Notes under the pieces: model-generated
The model's input: the letters and a program-made list of their open reading frames with translations, nothing else
Database searches by the model: none
Told to the model about the DNA's origin: nothing
Program-made: the position numbers and the translations under genes
Shown: one piece after another, positions 15,391 to 24,781 of the stretch
How the letters are laid out: the number at the start of each line of letters is the position of its first letter
Numbering within the stretch: the first letter of the stretch is position 1
From: Bacteroidales bacterium
GTDB taxonomy: Bacteria; Bacteroidota; Bacteroidia; Bacteroidales; Bacteroidaceae
DNA length: 38,647 nucleotides
Reading direction: 5' to 3'
NCBI GenBank assembly: GCA_004558865.1
Contig: SFCY01000003.1
Location: 1 to 38,647, forward strand

Positions 15391-16638
15391 ATGATGAGAC
15401 TATCACTTATCGCAGCAATGTTCCTGTTGGCCTCACAGCATTCGGCGGGCCAGCGAAATGAGATTCTCAACGACCGCATAGCCTCACTGCAGGTTGTGGC
15501 CGGCGACGACTGGCTGTCCATGCCCGTGGTCAACCTTGACGGCTCCACGCCCCTCAACATCTCCTTCGACGACCTCACCCACGACTATACCCGCTACTGC
15601 TACAAGCTCATCCATTGTGAGGCCGACTGGACTCCATCGGACCAGCTCTTCACCAGCGACTACTGCGAGGGCTTCAGCGAGGGCAACACCATCGACGACA
15701 TTTCCCAGTCCATCAACACCAACACCTTCTACACACACTACCGGCTGAGTCTTCCCAACCCGCAATGCCGCATGAAGATGAGCGGCAACTACAAACTCGT
15801 GGTCTATGACGGCAACGATGAGGACAACGTGGCCTTCACGGCTTGCTTCATGGTGGTGGAACCGGTGATGGGGGTGGGGCTCGGCGTCGTTACCAACACC
15901 GACGTCGACGTGAACAACCGGCACCAGCAGGTGGAGATGGACCTGCGATACAACGATGCGTTCAACATCACCGACTATCGGCGGCAAATCAAGACCGTAG
16001 TGCTGCAGAACGGAAGATGGGACAACGCCGTGTGGAACTCCCAGCCTCAATATGTCACCAACGAGGGTCTGAGGTGGCAGCACTGCCGCCAGCTGATTTT
16101 CCCCGGCGGCAACGAATACCGCAAGTTCGAGATGCTCGACATGAACCACACGACAATGGGCCTGGAGAACATCCATTGGGATGGACGTCAATACCAAGCT
16201 TACGTGTGGACCGACGAGCCGCGCAAGAACTATGTCTATGACGAGGATGCCAATGGTGCTTTCTATATACGCAACAGCGACAACGTGGAGAACGATGTGG
16301 CAAGCGACTACGCCTTGGTCCATTTTCGCCTGATGGCCCCTCCGCAGTCTGACGGCATCTATCTCAATGGTGTCTGGACCAACGACTGGTTTGTCTCCAA
16401 ATTCAAGTTGGAGTACAATCAGGCAAGCCAGAGCTATGAGGTGGCCGTACCCTTGAAGCAGGGCTATTACAGCTATCAATACCTGTCGGTCGGATCAGAC
16501 GGCAAGGCGAGCCCCTTGCTTGCGGAGGGCAACTTCTATCAGACGGAGAACACCTACCAGGCACTGGTGTACTACCGGGGAAACGGCGACCGCACGGACC
16601 GTCTCGTAGGTTACCAGAACGTGAAATTCAAATTGTAG
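15391..16638 (+). CDS. DUF5103 family protein (type IX secretion plug domain type)
   Basis: A 415-residue exported protein. The signal peptide is MMRLSLIAAMFLLASQHSAGQ with cleavage near residue 21. The N-terminal half (SLQVVAGDDWLSMPVVNLDG, then DYTRYCYKLIHCEADWTPSD) matches the DUF5103 family, now described as the T9SS plug first domain. Two immunoglobulin-like beta domains are likely, one on each side of residue 300. In Flavobacteriia the plug protein closes the SprA translocon. Whether this organism has a working type IX system cannot be told from this window. The following glycosyltransferase starts 8 bases after its stop. Confidence 0.87.
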   Translation: MMRLSLIAAMFLLASQHSAGQRNEILNDRIASLQVVAGDDWLSMPVVNLDGSTPLNISFDDLTHDYTRYCYKLIHCEADWTPSDQLFTSDYCEGFSEGNTIDDISQSINTNTFYTHYRLSLPNPQCRMKMSGNYKLVVYDGNDEDNVAFTACFMVVEPVMGVGLGVVTNTDVDVNNRHQQVEMDLRYNDAFNITDYRRQIKTVVLQNGRWDNAVWNSQPQYVTNEGLRWQHCRQLIFPGGNEYRKFEMLDMNHTTMGLENIHWDGRQYQAYVWTDEPRKNYVYDEDANGAFYIRNSDNVENDVASDYALVHFRLMAPPQSDGIYLNGVWTNDWFVSKFKLEYNQASQSYEVAVPLKQGYYSYQYLSVGSDGKASPLLAEGNFYQTENTYQALVYYRGNGDRTDRLVGYQNVKFKL

Positions 16639-16646
16639 CGAGAGCC

Positions 16647-17579
16647 ATGAAAATATCGTTCATCATTACTACATTCAACCTGCCCGTGGGGCTGCTCGTG
16701 GAATGCGTCAACAGCATCCTGAGACTTTCCCTTAGGCCCACCGAGCGAGAGGTCATCGTCATCGACGACGGTTCCGACATGAGTCCGCTCGAAGACTTGC
16801 TTGAGACTTCTGAAGACATCCTCTACCTGAGGCAGCCCAATGGCGGGCTCTCCGCGGCACGCAACATGGGTCTCCGCGTGGCCTCGGGCGACTACATCCA
16901 GTTTGTCGACGGCGACGATATGATTATCGCAGCCCCCTACGAGCATTGCCTCGACTTGGTGAGATTCCACAATCCCGACATGGTCTTGTTCAAGCTCTCC
17001 GATTCCGCCAACCAAAAGACTTCCTTCTCCTACGATGGTCCTGTGGACGGGGCGCAGTATATGCGCGACAACAACCTCTATGGCTCGGCCTGTGGCTATA
17101 TCTTCAGGCGTTCCATCCTCGGCGACTTGCGCTTCACCCCCAAGACGCTCCATGAGGACGAGGAGTTCACCCCGCTGTTGGTGCTGCGCGCCCAGCGTAT
17201 CTTCTCCGGCGACTGCGCGGCCTATTACTACCGTCAGCGCAAGGAATCCATCATCCACAAGAAGAGTGGGAACCACCACCTTCGCCGGCTGATGGACATG
17301 GAGCGGGTGATCGGCCGATTGGTGGATGTGGCGGGCAAGCTGCCTGTTGATGGCAAGGCGGCCTTGGAACGGCGGATAGCGCAGCTCACGATGGACTATC
17401 TCTACAACACCATCAAGCTCACCCACAGCCGACGCCATCTGGAAGAGACCATGGAGAGACTCCGCGACCGCGGCCTCTATCCCTTGCCCGACAAGAACTA
17501 TACGCGCAAGTACCAGTTGTTCCGCAAGGCCATCGATACCAAGCTGGGACGCGACACGATGCTCATGCTCATCAGATAG
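16647..17579 (+). CDS. Family 2 glycosyltransferase
   Basis: A 310-residue GT-A enzyme. The nucleotide-binding start is KISFIITTFNLP, the first aspartate motif is EVIVIDDGSD near 31-40, and the metal-binding DxD is QFVDGDDMI near 90-98, preceded by PNGGLSAARNMGL. An HEDEEFTP segment near 168 provides the likely catalytic acid region. There is no membrane helix. It probably adds one sugar to a surface polysaccharide or glycolipid; donor and acceptor are unknown. It lies 8 bases after the DUF5103 gene and 14 before the GT-B enzyme, forming a tight operon. Confidence 0.92.
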   Translation: MKISFIITTFNLPVGLLVECVNSILRLSLRPTEREVIVIDDGSDMSPLEDLLETSEDILYLRQPNGGLSAARNMGLRVASGDYIQFVDGDDMIIAAPYEHCLDLVRFHNPDMVLFKLSDSANQKTSFSYDGPVDGAQYMRDNNLYGSACGYIFRRSILGDLRFTPKTLHEDEEFTPLLVLRAQRIFSGDCAAYYYRQRKESIIHKKSGNHHLRRLMDMERVIGRLVDVAGKLPVDGKAALERRIAQLTMDYLYNTIKLTHSRRHLEETMERLRDRGLYPLPDKNYTRKYQLFRKAIDTKLGRDTMLMLIR

Positions 17580-17593
17580 GGGAGACGAGGACT

Positions 17594-18703
17594 ATGAAGA
17601 TTCTTCTGATGGGCGAATACAGCAATGTGCATTGGACGCTGGCCGAGGGACTCAGGGCCCTGGGACATGATGTCACTGTGCTCTCCAACGGCGACTTCTT
17701 CAAGAACTATCCCCGCGACATCGACCTCGTGCGCAAGCCGGGATGGCTCGGTGGGCTGGAGTATGTGGCCAAGCTTCATTTCGTCAAGCCCATCCTGAGA
17801 GGCTATGATGTGGTGCAGCTCATCAACCCCATGTTCCTTGAGTTGAAGGCCGAGCGCATCTTCCCTGTCTATAGGTATCTGCGCCGCCACAACCGTGCCA
17901 TGTTTCTCGGTGCCTTCGGCATGGACTTTTATTGGGTGCATGAGAACGACACGAGGAAGCCCCTCCGCTACAGCGATTTCAATATAGGCAATCAACTGCG
18001 CCATAATCCCGACGCTGAGAAAGAGCGTCGCGACTGGGTGGGTACGGCCAAGGAGAGGCTCAACAAGACCATCGCTGCCGACTGCGACGGCATCATCGCC
18101 GGACTCTATGAATACAAGGTTTGCTACCAGCCGCTGTTTCCCGACAAGACAACTTTCATTCCCTTTCCCATTAAGCCCAAGCCTGATGTTGGCATAATAA
18201 AGGACAAGCTGCCGGGCGACAAGATACGGCTCTTCATAGGCGTCAACCGTGAGCGGGCTGCGTATAAGGGTACCGACATCATGCTTGCCGCCGCGCGTCG
18301 GTTGGCCTCCCGCTACCCCGAGAGGGTGGAGCTGCGTGTGGCAGAGAATGTCCCTTTCAAGGAATATGTGGAAATGATGAATGGCAGCGATGCCATTCTC
18401 GACCAGCTCTATAGCTACACTCCATCGATGAATCCTTTGGAGGCCATGAGCAGGGGCATCATCTGTGTGGGTGGGGGAGAACCCGAGAACTATGAGATAC
18501 TGGGCGAGGAACGCCTGCGCCCTATCGTCAACGTGCAGCCCAACGAGGAGAGCGTGTATAGCCAGTTGGAGCAGCTTGTGCTGCACCCGGAAAGGATTGG
18601 ACGGCTGAAGCGCCAGGGCATTGAATACATCCGCCGCCACCACGACTATAAGATGGTGGCCAAAAGATACTTGGATTTCTATGTCGCAAAAGGTAACTTA
18701 TAA
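17594..18703 (+). CDS. GT-B fold glycosyltransferase (family 1/4 type)
   Basis: A 369-residue enzyme with the GT-B pattern. The N-terminal domain begins KILLMGEYSNVHWTLAEGL with a glycine-containing first loop. The C-terminal nucleotide-sugar domain starts near DKIRLFIGVNRERAAYKGTD (about 211). The donor-binding acidic motif is SMNPLEAMSRGIICVGGGEPENYE near 277-300, an EX7E variant. It is most like family 4 retaining transferases. Together with the GT2 gene just upstream it likely builds a cell-surface glycan. Its 3' end overlaps the zinc-ribbon gene by 23 bases. Confidence 0.9.
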   Translation: MKILLMGEYSNVHWTLAEGLRALGHDVTVLSNGDFFKNYPRDIDLVRKPGWLGGLEYVAKLHFVKPILRGYDVVQLINPMFLELKAERIFPVYRYLRRHNRAMFLGAFGMDFYWVHENDTRKPLRYSDFNIGNQLRHNPDAEKERRDWVGTAKERLNKTIAADCDGIIAGLYEYKVCYQPLFPDKTTFIPFPIKPKPDVGIIKDKLPGDKIRLFIGVNRERAAYKGTDIMLAAARRLASRYPERVELRVAENVPFKEYVEMMNGSDAILDQLYSYTPSMNPLEAMSRGIICVGGGEPENYEILGEERLRPIVNVQPNEESVYSQLEQLVLHPERIGRLKRQGIEYIRRHHDYKMVAKRYLDFYVAKGNL

Positions 18704-18974
18704 ATGCAGCAAATGCGGCTACGAGGCCGACGTGTATGAAGGTAAGGGGCTTTTCGGACAGCACATCACCGCAGTGAGCTGTCCCGACTGCCGCACCATA
18801 CAGAATCTTGTCGTTGGTGGCGGAATAGGGCAGGTGGCCCCGTCGTTTACCACTGAGGTGGGACGGCTGTGCCTGCGTTGTGGCAGCAACCGCATCAAGA
18901 TATGGGACAAGCGGACATGCCCAAAATGTGGAGGTTGCATGAGGCCCACAGGACAGTCGGAGTTCTGGACATAG
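18681..18974 (+). CDS. Double zinc-ribbon protein of unknown function
   Basis: A 97-residue protein with eight cysteines in four CxxC-type pairs: CSKCG (9-12), CPDC, CLRCG and CPKCG. These should form two zinc ribbons, the first joined by a GKGLFGQHI loop, the second interrupted by a short insert. It has no other domain. Start ATG 18681 lies inside the end of the glycosyltransferase gene, a 23-base overlap that implies coupled translation. Zinc ribbons bind nucleic acids or proteins, so a regulatory role for the upstream glycan genes is possible but not shown. Confidence 0.82.
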   Translation: MSQKVTYKCSKCGYEADVYEGKGLFGQHITAVSCPDCRTIQNLVVGGGIGQVAPSFTTEVGRLCLRCGSNRIKIWDKRTCPKCGGCMRPTGQSEFWT

Positions 18975-19182
18975 GCGGCAAAACAAGACTCCCGCGTTTG
19001 CACTTTTAAACGTGGATGAGGACTGTCTCTATCCCCTTTATGGCAAAAATAAACGCCAAAGACTGCAATTCTTTGACCAAAATGCGTCAATTATTAAATT
19101 TTAATCCAAAATATTTGCCCGTATCAAAAAAAAGATGTAATATTGAACCATCAATCATATTACTATAGCCAACTGTTAACCA
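18975..19182. other. Intergenic region carrying the hut promoter
   Basis: No coding frame is supported. It is AT-rich compared with its surroundings and holds the promoter candidate and two small palindromes described separately (19073-19145). Confidence 0.6.
19073..19145 (+). promoter_or_regulatory. Promoter of the hut cluster with nearby palindromes
   Basis: A -33 TTTG (19114-19117) and -7 TAATATTG (19138-19145, one mismatch to TAnnTTTG) are 20 bases apart. Just upstream are TTGAC-N8-GTCAA (19073-19090) and the perfect palindrome ATTAAA-T-TTTAAT (19093-19105), possible regulator sites. The first hut start codon is 37 bases downstream. Confidence 0.55.
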
Positions 19183-20892
19183 ATGGATCAAAACAAAAAG
19201 CTCATTGAGTGCGTTCCCAATTTCAGCGAGGGACGCGACATGCAGAAGATTAATTCCATCACGGAAGTCATCAAAGGCGTCAAGGGCGTGCGTCTGCTCG
19301 ACGTAGACCCCGGTGAGGCCACCAATCGGACTGTGGTCACATTCGTGGGTTCTCCTGAGGATGTCTGCGAGGCTGCGTTCAGGGCTGTCGCCCAAGCTGC
19401 CAAAGTTATTGACATGCGCCAGCACCACGGTGCCCATCCCCGTATGGGCGCCACCGACGTGTTGCCGCTTGTTCCTGTGAGCGGTGTCACGTTGGAGGAC
19501 TGCGCCGAGATGGCCCGGAAGCTTGGCGAGCGCATCGCCAAAGAGCTCCGCATTCCGTGCTACTGCTATGAGGCTGCCGCCTATACAGAGCCGCGCCACA
19601 ATCTGGCCATTTGCCGTAATGGCGAGTATGAAGGACTGCCCGACCGCATGACACAAAAGGAGGAGCAGCCCGACTTCGGTGTCCGACCTTGGGACGAAGC
19701 CTTGGCACGTACGGGCTGTACGGCTGTCGGCGCGCGCGACTTCCTCATCGCGGTCAACTTCAACCTGAACACCACTTCAACAAGGCGCGCCAATGCTATC
19801 GCCTTCGATGTGCGCGAGAAGGGCAGACCTATGCGTGAGGGTGGAAAACTTACCGGCAAGGTGTTGAAAGACGAGAACGGTGAGCCCATCATGCAGCCGG
19901 GTACACTGAAGTCGACAAAGGCCATTGGCTGGTTTATCGACGAATACGGTATTGCCCAAGTGTCGATGAATATCACCAATATCAATGTCACGCCCCTGCA
20001 TGTGGCTTTCGACGAGGTGTGTCGAGCCGCTGCCGCTCGTGGCGTGAGAGTCACGGGTACGGAGATAGTAGGTCTCATCCCCAAGCGCGTGCTCACAGAG
20101 GCTGGACGCTACTTCTTGGAGAAGCAGCAACGCTCAACGGGCATACCTGAGGAGGATATCGTTAAGATGGCCATCAAGTCGATGAGCCTCGACGACCTCA
20201 AGCCTTTCAATCCCCGCGAGAAAGTCATCGAGTATCTGCTTGAGGATGCCCACCCCGTCAAGCGGTTGGCCGACCTCACTGTAAAGGAGTTCGCCCAAGA
20301 GACTTCGCGCGAGAGTCCTGCCCCGGGTGGTGGAACGATTGCCGCCTGCATGGGTGCGTTGGGTGCCGCCTTGGGTACGATGGTGGCCAACCTGTCTGCC
20401 CACAAGCGCGGATGGGACGACCGCTGGCAGGAGTTCAGCCAGTGGGCAGAGAAAGGCCAGGTGCTGGTCGACTCGTTGCTTCATCTCATCGATGAGGACA
20501 CCGCAGCCTTCAACCGCATCATGGATGCCTTTGGCATGCCCAAGGGGACTCCTGAGGAGAAGCAGGCTCGCTCCGAGGCCATACAAGCTGCCACGCTCTA
20601 TGCCTCGGAAGTGCCGTTGGATACCATGCGCGAGTCGTTCAAGGCTTTCGAGATTTGCCGCGCCATGGCCGAGATAGGCAATCCCAACAGCGTCTCCGAT
20701 GCTGGCGTGGGAGCCCTCGCTGCCCGTGCCGCCGTAAGGGGAGCCTCTATGAACGTGAGGATCAATGCTTCCTCGCTCAAGGACAAGGCCACGGCACAAC
20801 GCCTCATCGACGAGGCCAACGAAATTGCAGCCAAGGCTGACGCTGAGGAGGCTGCCATCTCCGCTATCGTTGACGCCAAAATCAATGGGTAG
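19183..20892 (+). CDS. ftcD: Bifunctional glutamate formimidoyltransferase / formimino-THF cyclodeaminase
   Basis: A 569-residue enzyme for the last step of histidine breakdown. The N-terminal transferase half (about 1-330) moves the formimino group of N-formimino-glutamate to tetrahydrofolate. It starts IECVPNFSEGRD and has the catalytic histidine in MRQHHGAHPRMG; His82 lines up with His82 of the mammalian enzyme. The C-terminal cyclodeaminase half (from about 365) releases ammonia to give methenyl-THF and has SPAPGGGTIAACMGALGAAL, the family's glycine-rich segment. The fused arrangement is the same as in animals, and many bacteria have it split. It is the first gene of the hut cluster, with hutU 124 bases downstream. 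Confidence 0.96.
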   Translation: MDQNKKLIECVPNFSEGRDMQKINSITEVIKGVKGVRLLDVDPGEATNRTVVTFVGSPEDVCEAAFRAVAQAAKVIDMRQHHGAHPRMGATDVLPLVPVSGVTLEDCAEMARKLGERIAKELRIPCYCYEAAAYTEPRHNLAICRNGEYEGLPDRMTQKEEQPDFGVRPWDEALARTGCTAVGARDFLIAVNFNLNTTSTRRANAIAFDVREKGRPMREGGKLTGKVLKDENGEPIMQPGTLKSTKAIGWFIDEYGIAQVSMNITNINVTPLHVAFDEVCRAAAARGVRVTGTEIVGLIPKRVLTEAGRYFLEKQQRSTGIPEEDIVKMAIKSMSLDDLKPFNPREKVIEYLLEDAHPVKRLADLTVKEFAQETSRESPAPGGGTIAACMGALGAALGTMVANLSAHKRGWDDRWQEFSQWAEKGQVLVDSLLHLIDEDTAAFNRIMDAFGMPKGTPEEKQARSEAIQAATLYASEVPLDTMRESFKAFEICRAMAEIGNPNSVSDAGVGALAARAAVRGASMNVRINASSLKDKATAQRLIDEANEIAAKADAEEAAISAIVDAKING

Positions 20893-20896
20893 GATT

Positions 20897-20946
20897 GCAT
20901 AGCTCGCGCTGCGCCTCCTCTTCGGGGAGGAGGTGCGGCTCTATGC
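20897..20946 (+). other. Hairpin between ftcD and hutU
   Basis: Outer arms GCATAG/CTATGC (20897-20902, 20941-20946) and an inner 10-bp stem GCGCCTCCTC/GAGGAGGTGC (20911-20936, one G-T pair) with a TTCGGG loop. There is no T-run, so it looks like an intercistronic RNA structure rather than a terminator. Confidence 0.55.
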
Positions 20947-21016
20947 CTGCGACAAAGGTGGGGCTTTTGCACCCCAACTATACCTTATTTATATATGAAC
21001 CAATAACCAACAGTCT

Positions 21017-23056
21017 ATGACAATAGAAGAATTTCAAGCTGAGATTAGAGCCGGTATCCCCGACTATCTGCCAGAACCACAAAAATACGACACGTCAATC
21101 AACCATGCTCCAAAGCGCAAGGACATACTGACCTACGAAGAGAAGAAACTTGCCTTGCGCAATGCTCTGCGCTATTTCCCCAAGAAGTTCCACGCCACGC
21201 TCGCTCCCGAGTTTGCAGAGGAACTCCACAAGTACGGGCGTATCTATATGTACCGTTACCGTCCGCGCTATGAGATGAAAGCGCGTCCTATCAGCGATTA
21301 CCCGCACCGCTCGGAGCAGGCCGCTGCCATCATGCTTATGATTCAGAACAATCTCGATCCAAGTGTGGCGCAACATCCTCATGAGCTAATCATATATGGC
21401 GGCAACGGAGCCATCTTCCAGAACTGGGCTCAGTATCGCCTCGTGATGAAATACTTGAGCGAGATGACAGATGAGCAGACGCTTGTGATGTATTCGGGCC
21501 ATCCCTTAGGCCTCTTCCCCTCGCACAAGCGTGCGCCGAGAGTGGTAGTCACTAACGGTATGGTCATCCCCAACTACTCCAAGCCCGACGACTGGGAGCG
21601 CGACAATGCCTTGGGCGTGAGCCAGTATGGACAGATGACGGCTGGCTCTTATATGTATATTGGTCCGCAGGGCATTGTCCACGGCACCACCATCACGGTG
21701 CTGAATGCCGCGCGCAGAGTGATGCACGACCCCGACCGCCACGCCACGAACCAGATTCCATTGTTTGTTTCTTCCGGTCTTGGTGGCATGAGCGGCGCAC
21801 AGCCCAAAGCCGGCAACATAGCAAAGGTGGTGAGCGTGGTGGCCGAAATCAATCCCAAGGCTGTGCAGAAGCGCTATGAGCAGGGATGGGTGGACGAAAT
21901 CCACGACAACCTCGACGAGCTGATGAAGTCCATACGCGCAGCTTTGGCCGACAAGCGCGTGGTGTCGATGGCTTATCAGGGCAATGTCGTCGACCTTTGG
22001 GAGCGTCTGGCCAAGGAGGATATTGAGGTGAACCTTGGCTCCGACCAGACTTCGCTCCACAATCCGTGGGCTGGCGGCTACTATCCCGTAGGCTTGTCGC
22101 TTGAGGAGAGCAAGAAGATGATGGCCGATGACCCCGATGAGTTCAAGAAGCGAGTGGAGGCTTCCTTGCGTCGGCAGGTGGCTGCCATCAATCAGCTCAC
22201 CCAGCGTGGCATGTACTTCTTCGACTATGGCAACGCCTTCTTGTTGCAGTCGTCGCGTGCCGGAGCTGACATTCTGTTGCCTGACGGCAAGTTCCGCTAT
22301 CCGTCATACGTGCAGGACATCATGGGGCCAATGTTCTTCGACTACGGCTTTGGACCATTCCGCTGGGTTTGCACATCGTGCGACCCCGACGACCTCGCCC
22401 TAACCGACAAGCTGGCCGAGCAAGTGCTCACCGATGAGCGCCAGCATGCCACCGAGGACATACAGCATCAGCTCGACGACAACATCCACTGGATTCGCGA
22501 GGCTGGCAAGAACCACCTTGTCGTTGGCTCGCAGGCACGCATCCTTTATGCAGACTGCGAGGGCCGCACCAAGATAGCGTTGGCTTTCAACGAGGCTGTG
22601 AGAGACGGCCGGCTGAAGGCTCCTGTGGTGTTGGGACGCGACCATCACGACGTGAGCGGAACCGACTCTCCTTTCCGCGAGACCAGCAACATCTACGATG
22701 GCTCGCAGTTCTGTGCCGATATGGCTGTGCAGAACGTCATCGGCGACTCGTTCCGCGGCGCCACCTGGGTGAGTCTCCACAATGGCGGAGGCGTTGGCTG
22801 GGGCGAAGTGGTCAACGGCGGCTTCGGAATGGTGGTCGATGGCTCTGTTCAGAGCGATGACAACATCAAGGAGATGCTCTTCTGGGATGTCAACAACGGA
22901 ATTGCACGCCGCTCTTGGGCGCGCAACACGGGTTCGATGGATGCCATCAAGCGCGAGATGGAGCGCAGACCCGACCTTACGGTCACAATGCCTCATTTGG
23001 CCGACGACGACATCATCAACAGCTGCATCGACGGAATAGCCTCCTCTGAGAACTAA
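21017..23056 (+). CDS. hutU: Urocanate hydratase
   Basis: A 679-residue NAD-dependent enzyme that hydrates urocanate to imidazolone-propionate. Recognised features include YGGNGAIFQNWAQYRL near 125-140, YSGHPLGLFPSHKRAP, MYIGPQGIVHGTT, and the C-terminal SLHNGGGVGWGEVVNGGFGMVVDG segment near 590-613. At 679 residues it belongs to the long class found in animals (about 676), not the roughly 555-residue form of Pseudomonas and Bacillus. It lies between ftcD and hutH and supplies the second step of the pathway. The start at 21017 gives a family-like N-terminus. Confidence 0.96.
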   Translation: MTIEEFQAEIRAGIPDYLPEPQKYDTSINHAPKRKDILTYEEKKLALRNALRYFPKKFHATLAPEFAEELHKYGRIYMYRYRPRYEMKARPISDYPHRSEQAAAIMLMIQNNLDPSVAQHPHELIIYGGNGAIFQNWAQYRLVMKYLSEMTDEQTLVMYSGHPLGLFPSHKRAPRVVVTNGMVIPNYSKPDDWERDNALGVSQYGQMTAGSYMYIGPQGIVHGTTITVLNAARRVMHDPDRHATNQIPLFVSSGLGGMSGAQPKAGNIAKVVSVVAEINPKAVQKRYEQGWVDEIHDNLDELMKSIRAALADKRVVSMAYQGNVVDLWERLAKEDIEVNLGSDQTSLHNPWAGGYYPVGLSLEESKKMMADDPDEFKKRVEASLRRQVAAINQLTQRGMYFFDYGNAFLLQSSRAGADILLPDGKFRYPSYVQDIMGPMFFDYGFGPFRWVCTSCDPDDLALTDKLAEQVLTDERQHATEDIQHQLDDNIHWIREAGKNHLVVGSQARILYADCEGRTKIALAFNEAVRDGRLKAPVVLGRDHHDVSGTDSPFRETSNIYDGSQFCADMAVQNVIGDSFRGATWVSLHNGGGVGWGEVVNGGFGMVVDGSVQSDDNIKEMLFWDVNNGIARRSWARNTGSMDAIKREMERRPDLTVTMPHLADDDIINSCIDGIASSEN

Positions 23057-23260
23057 CCCGCAGACGGCAGGTCGCGGCTTGCCCCGTCGGAAGAAGGCTG
23101 CGGGAAAATATTAACTTCAAACAAATCAATCACACAACAAACAAAGTCCCATCCTTGGCAATCGCTTGGCCATCTCGACTCTGACATCGCACTATGCAGA
23201 TTTGGTATTCCTATTGTCGTTGGACAACGAATGCCGGGTGGGACTATCATTTCCATTGCT

Positions 23261-24754
23261 ATGAACATACATGAAATCAGTGCAGGCCACCTGACCCTCG
23301 ATACTGTGTGGGAAATCCTGCGTGGCAACTACAAACTCAAGTTGGGCGAAGATGCCATCCACCGCATCACCAGATGCCGTGAGTATCTCGACGAGAAAAT
23401 TGCCTCGTCGACGACTCCCATCTATGGCGTGACTACCGGTTTTGGCTCGCTCTGCAATATCTCCATCAGCGACGACCAACTGTCACAGCTTCAGATCAAT
23501 CTAATGATGAGCCATGCCTGCGGAATCGGCGAGCGTGTGCCCAACGAGATTGTCAAGCTTATGATTCTCTTGAAGATCCAGTCTCTGTCCTACGGCTATT
23601 CCGGCTGCAAGCTCGATACCGTGCAGCGCTTGGTGGATTTCTTCAACAATGAGATTTATCCCATCGTGTATATGCAAGGCTCTGTGGGCAGCTCCGGCGA
23701 TTTGGTACCTCTGGCCCACCTCTGTCTGCCCATTGTGGGTTTGGGCGAGGTGGAGTATCAAGGCAAGCGCATGAGCGGTGCCGAGGTGACGCAGCTGATG
23801 GGCTGGGAGCCTGTGAAGCTCGCATCAAAAGAGGGACTGGCCCTGCTCAACGGCACCCAGAACATGGCCGCTTTCTGCTGCTGGTCCATCATCCAGGCTA
23901 CAAAGCTCAGCAATTGGGCCGACTATATCGCCTCTATGTCGATTGATGCCTACGACGGTCGCATAGACCCGTTCCTGCGGCCCGTGCATTTGGTGCGTCC
24001 TCATCAGGGACAGCTCGACACGGCAGAGCATATCTCGAAGATTCTTGAGGGTAGCGAGCTGATACGGCAGCCCAAGAAATACGTGCAGGATCCTTACTCT
24101 TTCCGCTGCATCCCGCAGGTGCATGGCTCGGTGAAGGACACCGTGCGCTATGTGCAGAATGTGACCGACATAGAAATCAATGCCGCAACCGACAATCCTA
24201 CGGTGTGTCCCGACGATGACCTCATCATCTCGGCTGGCAATTTCCATGGAGAGCCGATAGCCCTGCCCATGGACTTCCTGGCCATCGCCATGTCTGAGTT
24301 GGCCAATATCTCCGAGCGCCGAATCTACAAGCTTGTTTCCGGCACCCGTGGACTGCCCAGTTTCCTTGTGGCCAATCCAGGAGTGAACAGTGGTTTCATG
24401 ATAACTCAGTATACGGCGGCCAGCATCGTGAGCCAGAGCAAGACGCTCTGCATGCCGTCTTCTGTAGACAGCATACCAACATCACAGGGTCAGGAGGACC
24501 ACGTGAGCATGGGCGCCAATGCGGGAACCAAGCTCTATCGCGTCGTTCTCAACACCGAGCGTGTCCTTGCCATCGAGCTCTTCAATGCAGCACAGGCTCT
24601 GGAGTTCCGCCGCCCGCTTAAGTCGTCGCCCGCCGTGGAGCGCATTTTCAATGACTACCGCAAGGTCGTGCCGTTTATCGACAAGGATGCCGTGATGTAC
24701 CCCTACATCGCCAAGTCGGTCGAATTCCTGCGTACGGAAAAGTTGGACTCATAA
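23261..24754 (+). CDS. hutH: Histidine ammonia-lyase
   Basis: A 497-residue MIO-dependent lyase converting histidine to urocanate and ammonia. The usual Ala-Ser-Gly that forms the MIO group reads Ser144-Ser145-Gly146 here (GSVGSSGDLVPLAH). The catalytic tyrosine is in IYGVTTGFG (about 54-62), and the MMSHACGIGE segment keeps the histidine (His85) expected of histidine specificity. NTxR, QDxYS-like and FxH segments occur later (YVQDPYSFR, GNFHGEP). The frame is open to 23231, but MNIHEIS at 23261 fits the family start. A 204-base gap with a partial hairpin separates it from hutU. A terminator-like structure follows before hutI. Confidence 0.95.
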   Translation: MNIHEISAGHLTLDTVWEILRGNYKLKLGEDAIHRITRCREYLDEKIASSTTPIYGVTTGFGSLCNISISDDQLSQLQINLMMSHACGIGERVPNEIVKLMILLKIQSLSYGYSGCKLDTVQRLVDFFNNEIYPIVYMQGSVGSSGDLVPLAHLCLPIVGLGEVEYQGKRMSGAEVTQLMGWEPVKLASKEGLALLNGTQNMAAFCCWSIIQATKLSNWADYIASMSIDAYDGRIDPFLRPVHLVRPHQGQLDTAEHISKILEGSELIRQPKKYVQDPYSFRCIPQVHGSVKDTVRYVQNVTDIEINAATDNPTVCPDDDLIISAGNFHGEPIALPMDFLAIAMSELANISERRIYKLVSGTRGLPSFLVANPGVNSGFMITQYTAASIVSQSKTLCMPSSVDSIPTSQGQEDHVSMGANAGTKLYRVVLNTERVLAIELFNAAQALEFRRPLKSSPAVERIFNDYRKVVPFIDKDAVMYPYIAKSVEFLRTEKLDS

Positions 24755-24781
24755 ACTTTTTTTGTTAAATCCATCACTTCA

